A stretch of DNA of 64,000 nt, from positions 62,001-126,000 of the forward strand of contig CAVZPD010000009.1 of assembly GCA_963777045.1 (NCBI GenBank), read 5' to 3'. Positions 49,112-57,971 of this stretch are shown one piece after another. A program made the translations under genes and the position numbers. The notes beneath the pieces are model-generated. The model did no database searches, was not told the DNA's origin, and saw only the letters and a program-made list of their open reading frames with translations. Source of the stretch: JAPSGM01 sp963777045. Its GTDB lineage: Bacteria; Chloroflexota; Limnocylindria; QHBO01. How positions within the stretch are numbered: position 1 is the first letter of the stretch; every line of letters begins with the position of its first letter.

Positions 49112-52100
49112 TCAGGCGGCGTCCCGCTTCGAGCCCGATGCCCGGCGCGCACGAGCAGCGGTGTCGTCGCGCCGCCGCCGCTGTGCCTTGGTCGGCTGCA
49201 CCGACACCGTTCGGGCAAGGGCGGCGAGCATCTCCTTGGACCAGTGTGCCTCGCGCTGCAGTGCGTCGAGGGCCGCGCGCCGTCCGCGACGGCCGCCCAG
49301 GACGGCGGTGTCGTACGCATTCGCGATCGACACGATCTGCGCGGCGGCGGAGGTCTCACCCGGCGCCCCGTGCCCGTGCCAGCGCAGGATCTCGCCCACC
49401 TCATGCAGTGACGGGATGGCCCCCAGCTCCTGGATCCCGGCCACCTCCAGGCCGTGCAGGCGCGCCGCCAGTTCGACGGTGGTGACCGTCTCATCGTCGC
49501 AGCCGAGTTCCTGGGCCAGGCGGCTGGCCAGCAGGCCCACGCGGTCGCCGTGGCCGATGGTTCCCGCCTCGGCCGAATCGAGCGAGCGAGCGACCGCCAG
49601 CAGGGCGTCCCTGATGGTGTCGCCGTCGCCCAGCTGGACGCTGCCCGAAAGGCGAGCGGCCTCCCCCACCAGGGTTTCCACGCTCGTCTCGTCCTCCGGG
49701 CGATGCAGTGCTGCCCGCGCCAGGCGGTCGAGGGTCGTCCGCAGGTCCCGCATCTCGCCCGGCACGTCGCGCGCGCAGACGACCTGGTTTCCGCCCGACT
49801 GCTTGCCGTAGTAGAGGGCCGTGTCAGCCCCCGCGATCAGCTCGTTCTTGTCGGCGGCATCGTCGGGGTAGGTCGCGACGCCGATGGAGATGGTGACCGG
49901 GAACGGCTCACCGGCGGTGAGCCGGGCCACGGCGGCGCGGATCCGCTCGGCGACGCTCGCCGCGTCGGGCGCGCTGACGTCGGCCAGGACCAGGGCGAAC
50001 TCGTCTCCGCCGTAGCGGTAGACGCGGTCCTCGGATCGGGCGGCGCCGTAGATGGCGGTCCCGGCGGCGTGCAGCAACGCATCGCCGGCCGGGTGGCCCA
50101 GCCCGTCGTTGTAGGCCTTGAAGTTGTCGAGGTCCATCATGAGCAGCGAGACCACGGACGGCCCGGCCCCGTCATCGGTGCTCCGCCGGTTGCCCTTCGA
50201 GAGCCCCTGCTCCAGCGCGACGGACAGGTTTCTCTGGAAGGCCCCGTGGTTGCCCAGGCCGGTCAGCGCATCGCTATCCGCGCGCAGGGAGACGGCCTGG
50301 TGCTCCTCGGCGTTGCGGAGCGCGATGGACGCCTGCCCCGCGAACAGCTTGACCAGCTCGAAGTCCGCCTGGCTGAAGTGCGCCTCCGACGAGCCGACGC
50401 GCGAGATGTTCATGCAGCCGATGACGACTCCATCGGCCACGAGCGGGACGACCGCCAGCGACTCCGGGTCCTCGGGCGTGCCCGGGATCTGCATGGCACG
50501 CACATCGCTCAGTGCGTCGTTGGCGAGGATCGGCTCGGCGTGCTCCACCGCCCAGCCCATCAGGCCGCGGCCGTACGGGACCGCGTAGCGCGCCACGGCA
50601 TCGGCGTGGCGGTCGCGGGTGAGGACCGGGACCAGCAGCTCGTTCACCTCGTCGGTCCGGTAGATCGAGAGGTTGTCGTAGCGCACCACCGACGCCAGCC
50701 CGTCGGCGATGCTGTCCAGGACCGCGCCACGGTCGAGCGTCGACAGCAGGCGCTCGTTGATCTCCAGCAGCCGGCGCTGCGACTGCAGCTGCCGGGCGAG
50801 CTCCGCCGACTGCAGCTCGAGCCGTTCGTAGGCCGATGCGTTGGCCAGGGCCTGCGCCGCATAGCCGGCGAAGATGGTCATCGTCTGCAGGTCATCCTGG
50901 CTGAACTGGTCCAGGCCAAGCTTGGAGAGCGCGATCACGCCCACCGATCGGCCCTCGAAGAGCATCGGGACGACGAGCATCGACTCCTCGATGTCATCGG
51001 TGCCTTCGATGGTGTGGCCGCGGGGGTCGTTGAGCGCGTCGTTGGCGAGGATCGCCTCGCCGTTCTCGGCGACCCATCCGGTGAACGAACCGTCCCCCAT
51101 GTCCACCCGCAGCGCCTCGCGGAAGTCGCCGCCGCCCAGGAGGCGGTCGGTGTAGGCGACCGGCTCGCAGACGTGGCGCTCTCGGTCGACGACGTAGACA
51201 CGGATGTCGTGGTACCCGGCCAGGGTGCTCGCCTCGGCGACGATGGCGTCGGCGATGGCCTGGACGTCGGTCAGGCGATTGAGCCGGGCCGAGAGATCCT
51301 GGATGGAGCGCATGCGCGCCGCCTGTTCGGCCACGGACCGATAGAGGCGCGCGTTGGCGATGGCGACGGCCGCCTGGTTCGCGAACGACTGCACGAGGGC
51401 CAGCTCATCTTCGGGCCACTCGCGGTCCTGGGTGTGGTACAGCCCGAGCAGGCCAACCGTCCGATCGTTGCTGACCAGGGGCACGAGGCAGGCGGTCCGG
51501 ATGCCTTCCTGCCGGTAGGCTTCCTGCAGCACGCCGATGCCGCTGCGCCGGTCCGCGTCGCGGGCGACGAGCGAGCGTCGCTCGCGGACTGCACGGACGC
51601 CCACCGCGTCGCTGGCAAGGGTGAGCTGGTTGACCCGATTCTGGAATGCATCGTTCAGCCCGCGCAGCGCCGCGGGGCGGAAGGGATGCTCGGAATCGTC
51701 GTCCAGCAGCCAGAGCCCCGCGCGTTCGGCGTCGAAGAGGGAGCGGGTCCGGTCGACGATGTCCTCCAGTACCGTGTTGAGGTCGAGCTGGCCGGTGAGC
51801 TCCTGGGTGACGTGGCGCAGCGCTCGGGCCCGCGTCAGCTCGCGACGAGCACGGGCCAGGACCCGAGCGTGGTAGATGTCAGCGCCGATGGCACCGCCGA
51901 CGAGCTCGAGGAAGGCGTTGCGAATTCCCGCCAGCGCCGGATCAGCGTCTTCGAGGAGCAGGACGCCGACGGTCTCGCCGCTCGCGTGCAGGCGCATCAG
52001 CCGACGCCCGATCGGCGCTCCGCCTCTCGGTCCCGGCTCGAAGTCGTGTGGACTCGCAGCGAACTCGGCGGCCGGCACGACGCCGAAACCCGCGTGCGTT

Positions 52101-52579
52101 TCGAGCGACATGGGAACGCCGGTGCGGCCGTCGCCGAGGTAGATGGCGGCGCGTGCAACCCCCAGGCCGGCGCGAAGCGCTTCGAGCGCCGCGCGGCACA
52201 CCGCGCGAACGGTCGGACTGGCCCCGCCTCTCTGTGCGAGGCGAACCAGGACCGCCATCTCTGCTTCGAGCATGCCGGCGAGCGGATCCCGTGCCGGCGG
52301 CGCGGAGGCCGTTCCCGCACCTTCGGCCAGGAGCGCCTCCACGTCGTTGCGCCGGTAGCGGCGATCGCCCCGCGAGTTGATGCGATAGGCAGCCAGACGG
52401 CCGGCATCGGTCCAGCTGCGGATCGTGTTCGGGTGCACGCCCAGCAGCGCCGCGGCCTGCGCGACGCTGAGCAGTGGCTCGGACTCGTTCCCCCGATCGC
52501 GTGACGGCTGTGGCAAGGATCTGCTCCTGGTGGGCGCGCCCTTCTGCGGGCGATGGAGGTTCTGGTAGGAACCGTCCAC
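49112..52579 (-). CDS. Multi-GAF diguanylate cyclase with N-terminal MerR-type HTH
   Basis: The 1155-residue protein has this order: HTH of the MerR/excisionase type (about 38-85; AAALLGVHPNTIRSWTDAGRL), then four GAF-like modules (about 105-235, 255-405, 430-590, 610-770). A GGDEF domain (about 785-950) has the intact active site YRYGGDEFAL, and a degenerate HD-type helical domain closes the chain (HGDRVGLLASRLAQELG, with LAARLHGLE in place of the HD pair). It should make cyclic di-GMP in response to several ligands or redox cues. The HTH on a diguanylate cyclase is unusual. No membrane segment is seen, so it is cytosolic. Confidence 0.88.
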   Translation of the reverse strand: MDGSYQNLHRPQKGAPTRSRSLPQPSRDRGNESEPLLSVAQAAALLGVHPNTIRSWTDAGRLAAYRINSRGDRRYRRNDVEALLAEGAGTASAPPARDPLAGMLEAEMAVLVRLAQRGGASPTVRAVCRAALEALRAGLGVARAAIYLGDGRTGVPMSLETHAGFGVVPAAEFAASPHDFEPGPRGGAPIGRRLMRLHASGETVGVLLLEDADPALAGIRNAFLELVGGAIGADIYHARVLARARRELTRARALRHVTQELTGQLDLNTVLEDIVDRTRSLFDAERAGLWLLDDDSEHPFRPAALRGLNDAFQNRVNQLTLASDAVGVRAVRERRSLVARDADRRSGIGVLQEAYRQEGIRTACLVPLVSNDRTVGLLGLYHTQDREWPEDELALVQSFANQAAVAIANARLYRSVAEQAARMRSIQDLSARLNRLTDVQAIADAIVAEASTLAGYHDIRVYVVDRERHVCEPVAYTDRLLGGGDFREALRVDMGDGSFTGWVAENGEAILANDALNDPRGHTIEGTDDIEESMLVVPMLFEGRSVGVIALSKLGLDQFSQDDLQTMTIFAGYAAQALANASAYERLELQSAELARQLQSQRRLLEINERLLSTLDRGAVLDSIADGLASVVRYDNLSIYRTDEVNELLVPVLTRDRHADAVARYAVPYGRGLMGWAVEHAEPILANDALSDVRAMQIPGTPEDPESLAVVPLVADGVVIGCMNISRVGSSEAHFSQADFELVKLFAGQASIALRNAEEHQAVSLRADSDALTGLGNHGAFQRNLSVALEQGLSKGNRRSTDDGAGPSVVSLLMMDLDNFKAYNDGLGHPAGDALLHAAGTAIYGAARSEDRVYRYGGDEFALVLADVSAPDAASVAERIRAAVARLTAGEPFPVTISIGVATYPDDAADKNELIAGADTALYYGKQSGGNQVVCARDVPGEMRDLRTTLDRLARAALHRPEDETSVETLVGEAARLSGSVQLGDGDTIRDALLAVARSLDSAEAGTIGHGDRVGLLASRLAQELGCDDETVTTVELAARLHGLEVAGIQELGAIPSLHEVGEILRWHGHGAPGETSAAAQIVSIANAYDTAVLGGRRGRRAALDALQREAHWSKEMLAALARTVSVQPTKAQRRRRDDTAARARRASGSKRDAA

Positions 52580-52679
52580 CGGATGCTAGTGCTGGGAAGC
52601 GGCGTACCTCGATCCCCCGTTGGTACCGCATCGGCGTGGTACGCGGCGCCGGCAGGCGGCCAGATCGGGCGTCGGCCGC

Positions 52680-53426
52680 TCAGTGCAGCAGGAGCCAGGC
52701 GACCAGCGAGGCGAGGGCCAGCAGCACGCCGGACGCCATCAGCATCGCCCCGACAAGGAGCCGACCCCGCCGAGCTCCGCCGAGGACGCGCATGGCGTCG
52801 GGAAGGTCGAGCGTGGAGACGAGGTAGCCGCCGGGGGGCGGGACGAGCGCCACCTGACCGTCGGGCGAGCGCTGCACCCGTGCGAGGACCAGGAGCCGTT
52901 CCACGACGCTCACCATGCGGGTGACGGAGCGAGCGGCAATCGGAGCATGGCCTTCGGCGCGCAGCCTCGCCAGCGCTGCCAGGTGTCCCTCGTCGGTGAG
53001 CTCCTCCAGGCTGCCACGCCAGACGTGCGGGAGGACGACCAGCGGTTCGGCGACCTCGCCAGCGTCTACGACGAGGGAGCCGTCGTGGTCCCACAGCTCG
53101 AAGCGGCGGCTCGCGCGCAGGCGCTCGATCGTGCGCCAACTGCCATCGCCGAGCTGGACGTCGACGTCGCGATGCAGTGCCACGAGCCGGTCGTCACGAG
53201 CCGTGACGATGGGATCCCCGCAGCGGATGCGCCCGGCGACCCGGACCGGCCGGTCGGGAGGAGGCTCGAGATCGACCACGTCGCCGACGCGGTGCTCGCG
53301 AGCTCCTGCCAGCCGACGCCCGACGGCGACCGCCGCGCCCGAGCTGCGAGCGCACAGGTAGCCGCTGGCGAGCAGCGCGGAACTCACGGCCATTCCGGCG
53401 AGCGCAATCGGCGTGAAGTCGGCCAT
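52680..53426 (-). CDS. GIDE-like membrane protein
   Basis: The 248-residue protein has an N-terminal helix (about 6-28) and a C-terminal helix (about 225-246). Between them lies a domain resembling the GIDE/BAM region of mitochondrial MUL1-type proteins, with GDVVDLEPPPDRPVRVAGRI and WRTIERLRASRRFELWDHDGSLVVD. No RING domain is present. Bacterial and archaeal GIDE proteins are uncharacterised. The assignment is by pattern. CATAAT on the minus strand ends 8 nt before the ATG. Confidence 0.55.
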   Translation of the reverse strand: MADFTPIALAGMAVSSALLASGYLCARSSGAAVAVGRRLAGAREHRVGDVVDLEPPPDRPVRVAGRIRCGDPIVTARDDRLVALHRDVDVQLGDGSWRTIERLRASRRFELWDHDGSLVVDAGEVAEPLVVLPHVWRGSLEELTDEGHLAALARLRAEGHAPIAARSVTRMVSVVERLLVLARVQRSPDGQVALVPPPGGYLVSTLDLPDAMRVLGGARRGRLLVGAMLMASGVLLALASLVAWLLLH

Positions 53427-53434
53427 GGCCGCCG

Positions 53435-53440
53435 ATTATG
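53435..53440 (-). promoter_or_regulatory. Putative -10 element CATAAT (minus strand)
   Basis: Ends 8 nt upstream of ATG 53426 of the GIDE-like gene. Confidence 0.4.
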
Positions 53441-53572
53441 GCCCGATAAGCCGGCGGTAAGCGCGGCCGCCTAGGCTTCGATCAAACGCTCAGCACCGCC
53501 AGCGAGGAGGTCCGCCGCCAGCTCCACATCCGATTCCTGCCGATCTGCCCGCGTCCCCAACGGAGGTTCCGG

Positions 53573-54592
53573 ATGTCCGTATCCATCGCTACCCGCGCAC
53601 GCCGCCCCGGCAGCGTGCCACGAGGTCCCCTCATGGCGCTCGCTCTGCTGCTTCCCCTGACCGCGACGTTCGCGCTCCGGGCAGGCTCCATCGCCGATGC
53701 CAGCCGCGCCCCGCTTCACCTTGATGCCGCGCAGGCCCGTAGCGCTGGCGTCCTGCTGGAGGTGCGTCCGCATCCCGAGCTGCCCGTCGCGCTGCTCGAG
53801 GTTCGGGGCAGCGCCGTTGCCAGCTTCGAGCGTCGCGCCCGGGTGCTGGCGGCAGCACCCGACGGGACCCTCCTGGCAGTCGCTGAACGCGTCGGGCAGG
53901 ATCCGACCACGCTCGTCGTGGCCGCCCTCGACGGAGGTCAGCTGCGCGTCCCATTCGACGGTCTCCTCGCCGCATCCTTCGCGCCGGACGGCACCTGGCT
54001 CGCCGTGAGCGACGGGCTCGGCCAGCTGTGGCAGGTCGACGCCCAAGACGGGGACGCGGAGCTGGTCTCGGCCGGGCCGTTTGCCGGGTCGCTGGTGGTC
54101 GAGGAGTCGGGTGCCATCCTCGCCCTGGCTGTACCGTCGGTCGAGGCTCCGTACGCGTCCCGCCTCGTGCGAGTGGAGCCGGACGGTCGACTGGACCAGC
54201 TGATCGACGAGGAGCTCGTCTACGACGTGATGACCCTGGCCGACGGTTCGCTGGCGGTGGTGGCACACCGCCCCGAGGGCACTCGGCTGATGCGCCTGGA
54301 GCAGGGCAGGATGGGCGCGGTCGCGGACCTCGGGCCCGGCGCCGTGCACGTCGCCGTCTCGGACGACCTGGGCGTGCTCGCGTGGGAGCGCTCGGGCGAG
54401 GTCTTCGCCAGGGTTGGCGACGGCGCACCGGTTCGCGTCGCGAGAGGCGAGAACCCGCGCCTGGCCGCCGACGGCAGCCTCCTGCTTGTCGACGATACGG
54501 GCCGCACGAGCGTCTTCGACCTCGATGGTTCACTCCTGGCCGAGCTCGATGGCGGCGCCATCCTGGCGCCGTGCGGACGGTGCCGGTCATGA
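53573..54592 (+). CDS. Secreted beta-propeller-like protein
   Basis: The 339-residue protein begins with a signal peptide or anchor (about 20-38, LMALALLLPLTATFALRAG). Repeated blades of the type VLAAAPDGTLLAVAE, ASFAPDGTWLAVSDG, DGRLDQLIDEELVYDVMTLADGSLAVVAH follow, consistent with a WD40/TolB-like propeller of six or so blades. No enzymatic motif is seen. Its stop overlaps the M23 peptidase start (ATGA). It may be a scaffold or substrate-recognition subunit for the peptidase. Confidence 0.7.
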   Translation: MSVSIATRARRPGSVPRGPLMALALLLPLTATFALRAGSIADASRAPLHLDAAQARSAGVLLEVRPHPELPVALLEVRGSAVASFERRARVLAAAPDGTLLAVAERVGQDPTTLVVAALDGGQLRVPFDGLLAASFAPDGTWLAVSDGLGQLWQVDAQDGDAELVSAGPFAGSLVVEESGAILALAVPSVEAPYASRLVRVEPDGRLDQLIDEELVYDVMTLADGSLAVVAHRPEGTRLMRLEQGRMGAVADLGPGAVHVAVSDDLGVLAWERSGEVFARVGDGAPVRVARGENPRLAADGSLLLVDDTGRTSVFDLDGSLLAELDGGAILAPCGRCRS

Positions 54593-55575
54593 ACCGATGG
54601 CTCCTCTGCCTGCCGGCCGCCATTGGCATGCTGCTGGTCGCCGCCACCCCGGTCGCCGCCATCGACGACTACACCCTTCCCTTCTACGACCCCGGCGTGA
54701 AGCTCAGCTACGGCGTCGATCGCGATCCGAGGGTCGGCGTCCAGCTCGACTACACCGGAAAGACGTGGTGGGACTCGAACGCCCACTACGGCCGCGTCTA
54801 CGACAACCACACCGGCCTGGACTTCCCGATGGCCCTGCGTTCGTCGGTCGCGGCCGCGAAGGACGGGGTGGTGGTGGATGTCGAAGGGGGCTACGGCACG
54901 CAGCAGTTCGGCCAGTTCGGCAACTTCGTGCGGGTGCGCCACAGCGACGGGCGCCAGACTCTCTACTACCACCTCGCCAGCTCCGGCGACGGGGGCATCG
55001 GCGTCTCGGTCGGCCAGTCGATCATCGCCGGGCGGACCGTCGGCCGATCAGGCTGCAGCGGGATCTGCTATGGAGCCCATCTGCACTTCGAGGTGCTCGT
55101 CGAGCAGGGGAAGGACCTGGTCGTGAGCGATGCGATGTACCGCCACCTGTGGACGACGTGGCCGGGGCGGGTCCCCTTCCTGGCCAGCTACGTCCGCGAG
55201 AGCAATGCCGGCACCGAAGTGATCCAGCGCGGCAGGACGATCACCCACTGGGTGGAATTCCGTAACGACGGGGGCCGAACGTGGCGGCCCGTCGGCAGTC
55301 CCGGGCGAACCGCGCTCGCGACTTGGAAGCCGGCCGCGCACTCGAGTGCCTTCGTCGCGTCCGACTGGACGTACAGCTGGCTGGCGACCAACGTCGACCA
55401 GTCGGCCGTACCGCCTGGCTACGTCGGCCGCTTCACGTTCGGCCTGCGCGCGAATCCGCTGGAGGGAAGCTACGTGGAGACCTTCGATCTGCTCACGCAC
55501 GGAACGTGGTGGTTCGACCACGCCCGTCTCGGTTCGTACTACGTCCCGATCGTCGTGACGAGCCTCTACCGATGA
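54589..55575 (+). CDS. Secreted M23 (LytM-type) metallopeptidase
   Basis: The 328-residue protein has a signal peptide (AIGMLLVAATPVAA), then the M23 catalytic domain with zinc ligands His74 and Asp78 (HTGLDFP), the LYYHLASSG stretch and His164/His166 (HLHFE). A C-terminal beta domain (about 205-328; THWVEFRNDGGRTWRP) resembles Ig/NBR1-like 'next to BRCA1' modules found on secreted enzymes. It should cleave peptidoglycan cross-bridges. It is in a three-gene chain with overlaps on both sides. Confidence 0.9.
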   Translation: MNRWLLCLPAAIGMLLVAATPVAAIDDYTLPFYDPGVKLSYGVDRDPRVGVQLDYTGKTWWDSNAHYGRVYDNHTGLDFPMALRSSVAAAKDGVVVDVEGGYGTQQFGQFGNFVRVRHSDGRQTLYYHLASSGDGGIGVSVGQSIIAGRTVGRSGCSGICYGAHLHFEVLVEQGKDLVVSDAMYRHLWTTWPGRVPFLASYVRESNAGTEVIQRGRTITHWVEFRNDGGRTWRPVGSPGRTALATWKPAAHSSAFVASDWTYSWLATNVDQSAVPPGYVGRFTFGLRANPLEGSYVETFDLLTHGTWWFDHARLGSYYVPIVVTSLYR

Positions 55576-56015
55576 TGCACGTCACGCGGCTGACCTCCCT
55601 GGCCGTCATCGCCACGCTGCTGGCCGGCTGCGCCGGCAGCGTGAGCACCTCGCAGGTCCCGACGACGGCTCCGCGTTCGCTCGCGCCGTCGCAACCCTCC
55701 GGCGTCGACGCCTCCCCGACGCCCGGGGAGACCCGGCCCGGCCTGCCCGGCGAGATGCCCGTCCATCCGGCCGCCGATGTGGTGCAGCCACCCCCGACCG
55801 AAGCGATCGGCGCGTGGACCGTGAACGCCGATCCGCCCGAGGTGTACGAGTTCTACCTTCGCGCCCTGCCGGCCGCCGGGTTCACCATTGAGCTCGCCGC
55901 ACCGGGTGGTGACGTCGCGATCATCCGCTTCTCCGCGCCGGACGGGTCGGACTACCAGCTCGACCTGACCGGCCACGATCCGGTACACGTAGCGCTGGCA
56001 GCCCCGCATGGCTAG
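55572..56015 (+). CDS. Small secreted lipoprotein
   Basis: The 147-residue protein has a lipobox LAVIATLLAGC, a Pro/Ser/Thr-rich linker and a compact C-terminal domain (EAIGAWTVNADPPEVYEFYLRALPAAGFTI, then IRFSAPDGSDYQLDL). The start ATG overlaps the peptidase stop. It probably works with the propeller and peptidase at the cell surface; function is unknown. Its 3' end overlaps the convergent ybaK gene by 4 bp. Confidence 0.75.
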   Translation: MMHVTRLTSLAVIATLLAGCAGSVSTSQVPTTAPRSLAPSQPSGVDASPTPGETRPGLPGEMPVHPAADVVQPPPTEAIGAWTVNADPPEVYEFYLRALPAAGFTIELAAPGGDVAIIRFSAPDGSDYQLDLTGHDPVHVALAAPHG

Positions 56016-56506
56016 CCGTCGGCGACCAGGTCCTCGGCGCGCGCCGCGGTCGCGCGCAGCAGAGCCATCGGATCCACCTCGAAGACCGCATCGGGCAGGC
56101 CGGCAGCCGCCCACACGCTGGCGTGCGTCAGCAGGTTGCGGTCGATGAGGATCGGCAGCGGCTGCGCGTGACCGATGGGTGGCACGCCGCCAATGGCGTA
56201 GCCGGTCGCGGAGCGCACCTCGTCGCCGCTCGCGCGCCGGACGTCGGCGGCCCCCATGGCCGCGGCGAGGCGTCGGGGATCGAGCCGGTGGGCGCCCGAC
56301 ACGAGCGCCACCAGCGGTCGGCCGTCGGCGACGAAGACGAGCGACTTCACGATCTGGCCGACCTCGCAGCCGACGGCCCTGGCTGCGTCTTCGGCCGTGC
56401 GCGTCTCTTCCGGAAAGCGGACCACGCTGATCTGCAGGCCGGCGTCGGCGGCGGCCTGCGTCACCCGAGCCACGTTGCGATGGATCGGGCGCTCGTCGGC
56501 GGACAT
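56012..56506 (-). CDS. YbaK/EbsC-family aminoacyl-tRNA deacylase
   Basis: Editing-domain protein of 164 residues. The conserved lysine lies in QIVKSLVFVADGRP (Lys54), and GYAIGGVPPIGH is the substrate-loop signature. YbaK and ProX proteins hydrolyse mischarged tRNAs such as Cys- or Ala-tRNA-Pro. Which substrate is used here cannot be told. It is transcribed away from the thiamine operon. Confidence 0.9.
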   Translation of the reverse strand: MSADERPIHRNVARVTQAAADAGLQISVVRFPEETRTAEDAARAVGCEVGQIVKSLVFVADGRPLVALVSGAHRLDPRRLAAAMGAADVRRASGDEVRSATGYAIGGVPPIGHAQPLPILIDRNLLTHASVWAAAGLPDAVFEVDPMALLRATAARAEDLVADG

Positions 56507-56528
56507 GGCCGCATGATGCCACGCGTGG

Positions 56529-56534
56529 TAGGCT
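56529..56534 (+). promoter_or_regulatory. Putative -10 element TAGGCT of the thiamine operon
   Basis: Lies about 25 bp upstream of the conserved riboswitch core, so transcription would start near 56541 and include the full aptamer. Confidence 0.4.
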
Positions 56535-56555
56535 CGAATGGACAACTCAAGAGCG

Positions 56556-56636
56556 ACAGGGGAGCGCGACAGCGCTGAGAGTGCGGCCAACCGCAGACCC
56601 TCGAACCTGATCTGGGTCATACCAGCGAAGGGAGTC
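56556..56636 (+). promoter_or_regulatory. TPP riboswitch (THI element)
   Basis: The conserved core is unmistakable: GGGGAGC, then GCTGAGAGTGCGGCCAACCG, AGACCCTCGAACCTGATCTG, GGTCATACCAGCGAAGGGAG. It binds thiamine pyrophosphate. The first gene starts 85 nt later at a TTG with GGGGAGGAG, so control could be by translation or by attenuation in the linker; no clear terminator stem was identified. Confidence 0.96.
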
Positions 56637-56720
56637 GGTTTGAACCGTGCAACGGCGTGCCTGCTCCAGGTGCGCCGTTCGTCGTCTCTTGGGGACCGAT
56701 GTACTCGGGGAGGAGAACCC

Positions 56721-57374
56721 TTGAAGGCGGTCGTGGTGGCGGGCGGGGCGACGGATCCGCGCGACGTGGCGGCGCTCGACAGCGCCGATCTGGTGCTGGC
56801 CGCCGACTCTGGCGCCGCCTGGCTGGCCACCATCGGACGACGCCCCGATCGCCTGGTCGGCGATTTCGATTCGCTCGACAGCCGCCTGCTGGGGGAGCTG
56901 GAGGCCGCGGGCGTGCCGGTGGAGCGTCATCGCGCCGAGAAGGACGAGACGGACGCCGAGCTGGCCCTCGAGCGCGCCGTGGAGCTCGGCGCCGACGAGG
57001 TCACCCTGCTCGGCGCCCTCGCCGGGGAGCGGCTCGACCACGAGCTGGCCAACCTGTTCCTGATCGCAGATCCCCGCTGGGTCGGCGCGCTGCACGAGGT
57101 CCGCGTCGTCTGCGGTGGCACCCTCGTGCGGCCGCTCCACGGTCAGGCGTCGCTGGAGCTGGAGGCGCCGGTTGGAGCGACGGTCAGCCTGCTGCCGGTG
57201 GGCGGTGATGCGATCGGTGTGCGCACCGGGGGCCTCCGCTACCCGCTGCATGACGAAGTTTTGCGCTTCGGGCGTTCCCGCGGACTGTCGAACCTCGTGG
57301 TGCAGGCCCCGGCATCGGTCTCATTGGAAGACGGGGTGCTCCTCGTCATCGAGAGAACGGAAGGAGTGAACTGA
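56721..57374 (+). CDS. Thiamine pyrophosphokinase
   Basis: ThiN/TPK-type enzyme of 217 residues: LVLAADSGAAWLATIGRRPDRLVGDFDSLD (substrate and Mg sites), HRAEKDETDAELALE and LLGALAGERLDHELANLFL. It converts thiamine to TPP with ATP. The start is TTG 56721 with GGGGAGGAG upstream. It is the first gene after the TPP riboswitch, and its stop overlaps ykoE (ATGA). Together with the transporter it would salvage external thiamine. Confidence 0.92.
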   Translation: MKAVVVAGGATDPRDVAALDSADLVLAADSGAAWLATIGRRPDRLVGDFDSLDSRLLGELEAAGVPVERHRAEKDETDAELALERAVELGADEVTLLGALAGERLDHELANLFLIADPRWVGALHEVRVVCGGTLVRPLHGQASLELEAPVGATVSLLPVGGDAIGVRTGGLRYPLHDEVLRFGRSRGLSNLVVQAPASVSLEDGVLLVIERTEGVN

Positions 57375-57967
57375 TGGCAGCGAGCCAGACGGTGCCGGCG
57401 GCGGCGGGCTGGCGGGTGGTGGATATCGTGGTCACGGCGGTGCTCGGGGTCGTCTTCGGGGTCGTCTTCTGGGCGTGGAACACCATCACCCTGCCGCTCT
57501 TCAGCGGCCAGATCAATCCTCTTGCGTACCTGGTCTCCGGCTTGTGGCTGATGCCCGCGGTGCTGGCCATGCTCATCGTGCGCCGGCCCGGGGCTGCCCT
57601 CTTCGCCGAGCTGCTGGCAGCCATTGTCTCGGCATTGCTGGGGTCGGTCTGGGGCCTGGACGTGGTGCTCTCCGGCGCCGTGCAGGGCGCGGGTGCGGAG
57701 CTCGTCTTCGCCGTGCTGCTGTACCGCTCGTTCAGCCTGCCAGTCGCCCTCGTCGCCGGCGCCGGCGCGGCGGTCGGCGAGTGGATCCACGATATGCCGG
57801 TCTACTACCCGGCCACCGAGTTCGGCGTCCAGTTGGCGTACGGGGCCTTCATGCTCGTCAGCGGCGTCCTCATCGCCGGCCTCGGCTCCTGGCTCCTGGT
57901 TCGTGCGCTTGCGCCCACCGGCGTGCTGGACCAGTTCGCAGCCGGTCGCAACCGGCCGGAGGTATGA
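57374..57967 (+). CDS. ykoE: ECF transporter substrate-binding component YkoE
   Basis: S-component of 197 residues with about six membrane helices. VVDIVVTAVLGVVFGVVFWAWN and AELLAAIVSALLGSVWGLDVVLSGAVQGAGAELVFA are typical YkoE stretches. YkoE binds thiamine or hydroxymethylpyrimidine; the riboswitch and TPK gene favour thiamine. Its ATG overlaps the TPK stop. Confidence 0.9.
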   Translation: MAASQTVPAAAGWRVVDIVVTAVLGVVFGVVFWAWNTITLPLFSGQINPLAYLVSGLWLMPAVLAMLIVRRPGAALFAELLAAIVSALLGSVWGLDVVLSGAVQGAGAELVFAVLLYRSFSLPVALVAGAGAAVGEWIHDMPVYYPATEFGVQLAYGAFMLVSGVLIAGLGSWLLVRALAPTGVLDQFAAGRNRPEV

Positions 57968-57971
57968 CCGG

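Noticed and set aside
49454..52504. A 1016-codon ORF on the plus strand
   Set aside because: Exact antisense of the GAF/GGDEF gene; the protein lacks any domain pattern and is rich in Arg, Gly, Gln and His.
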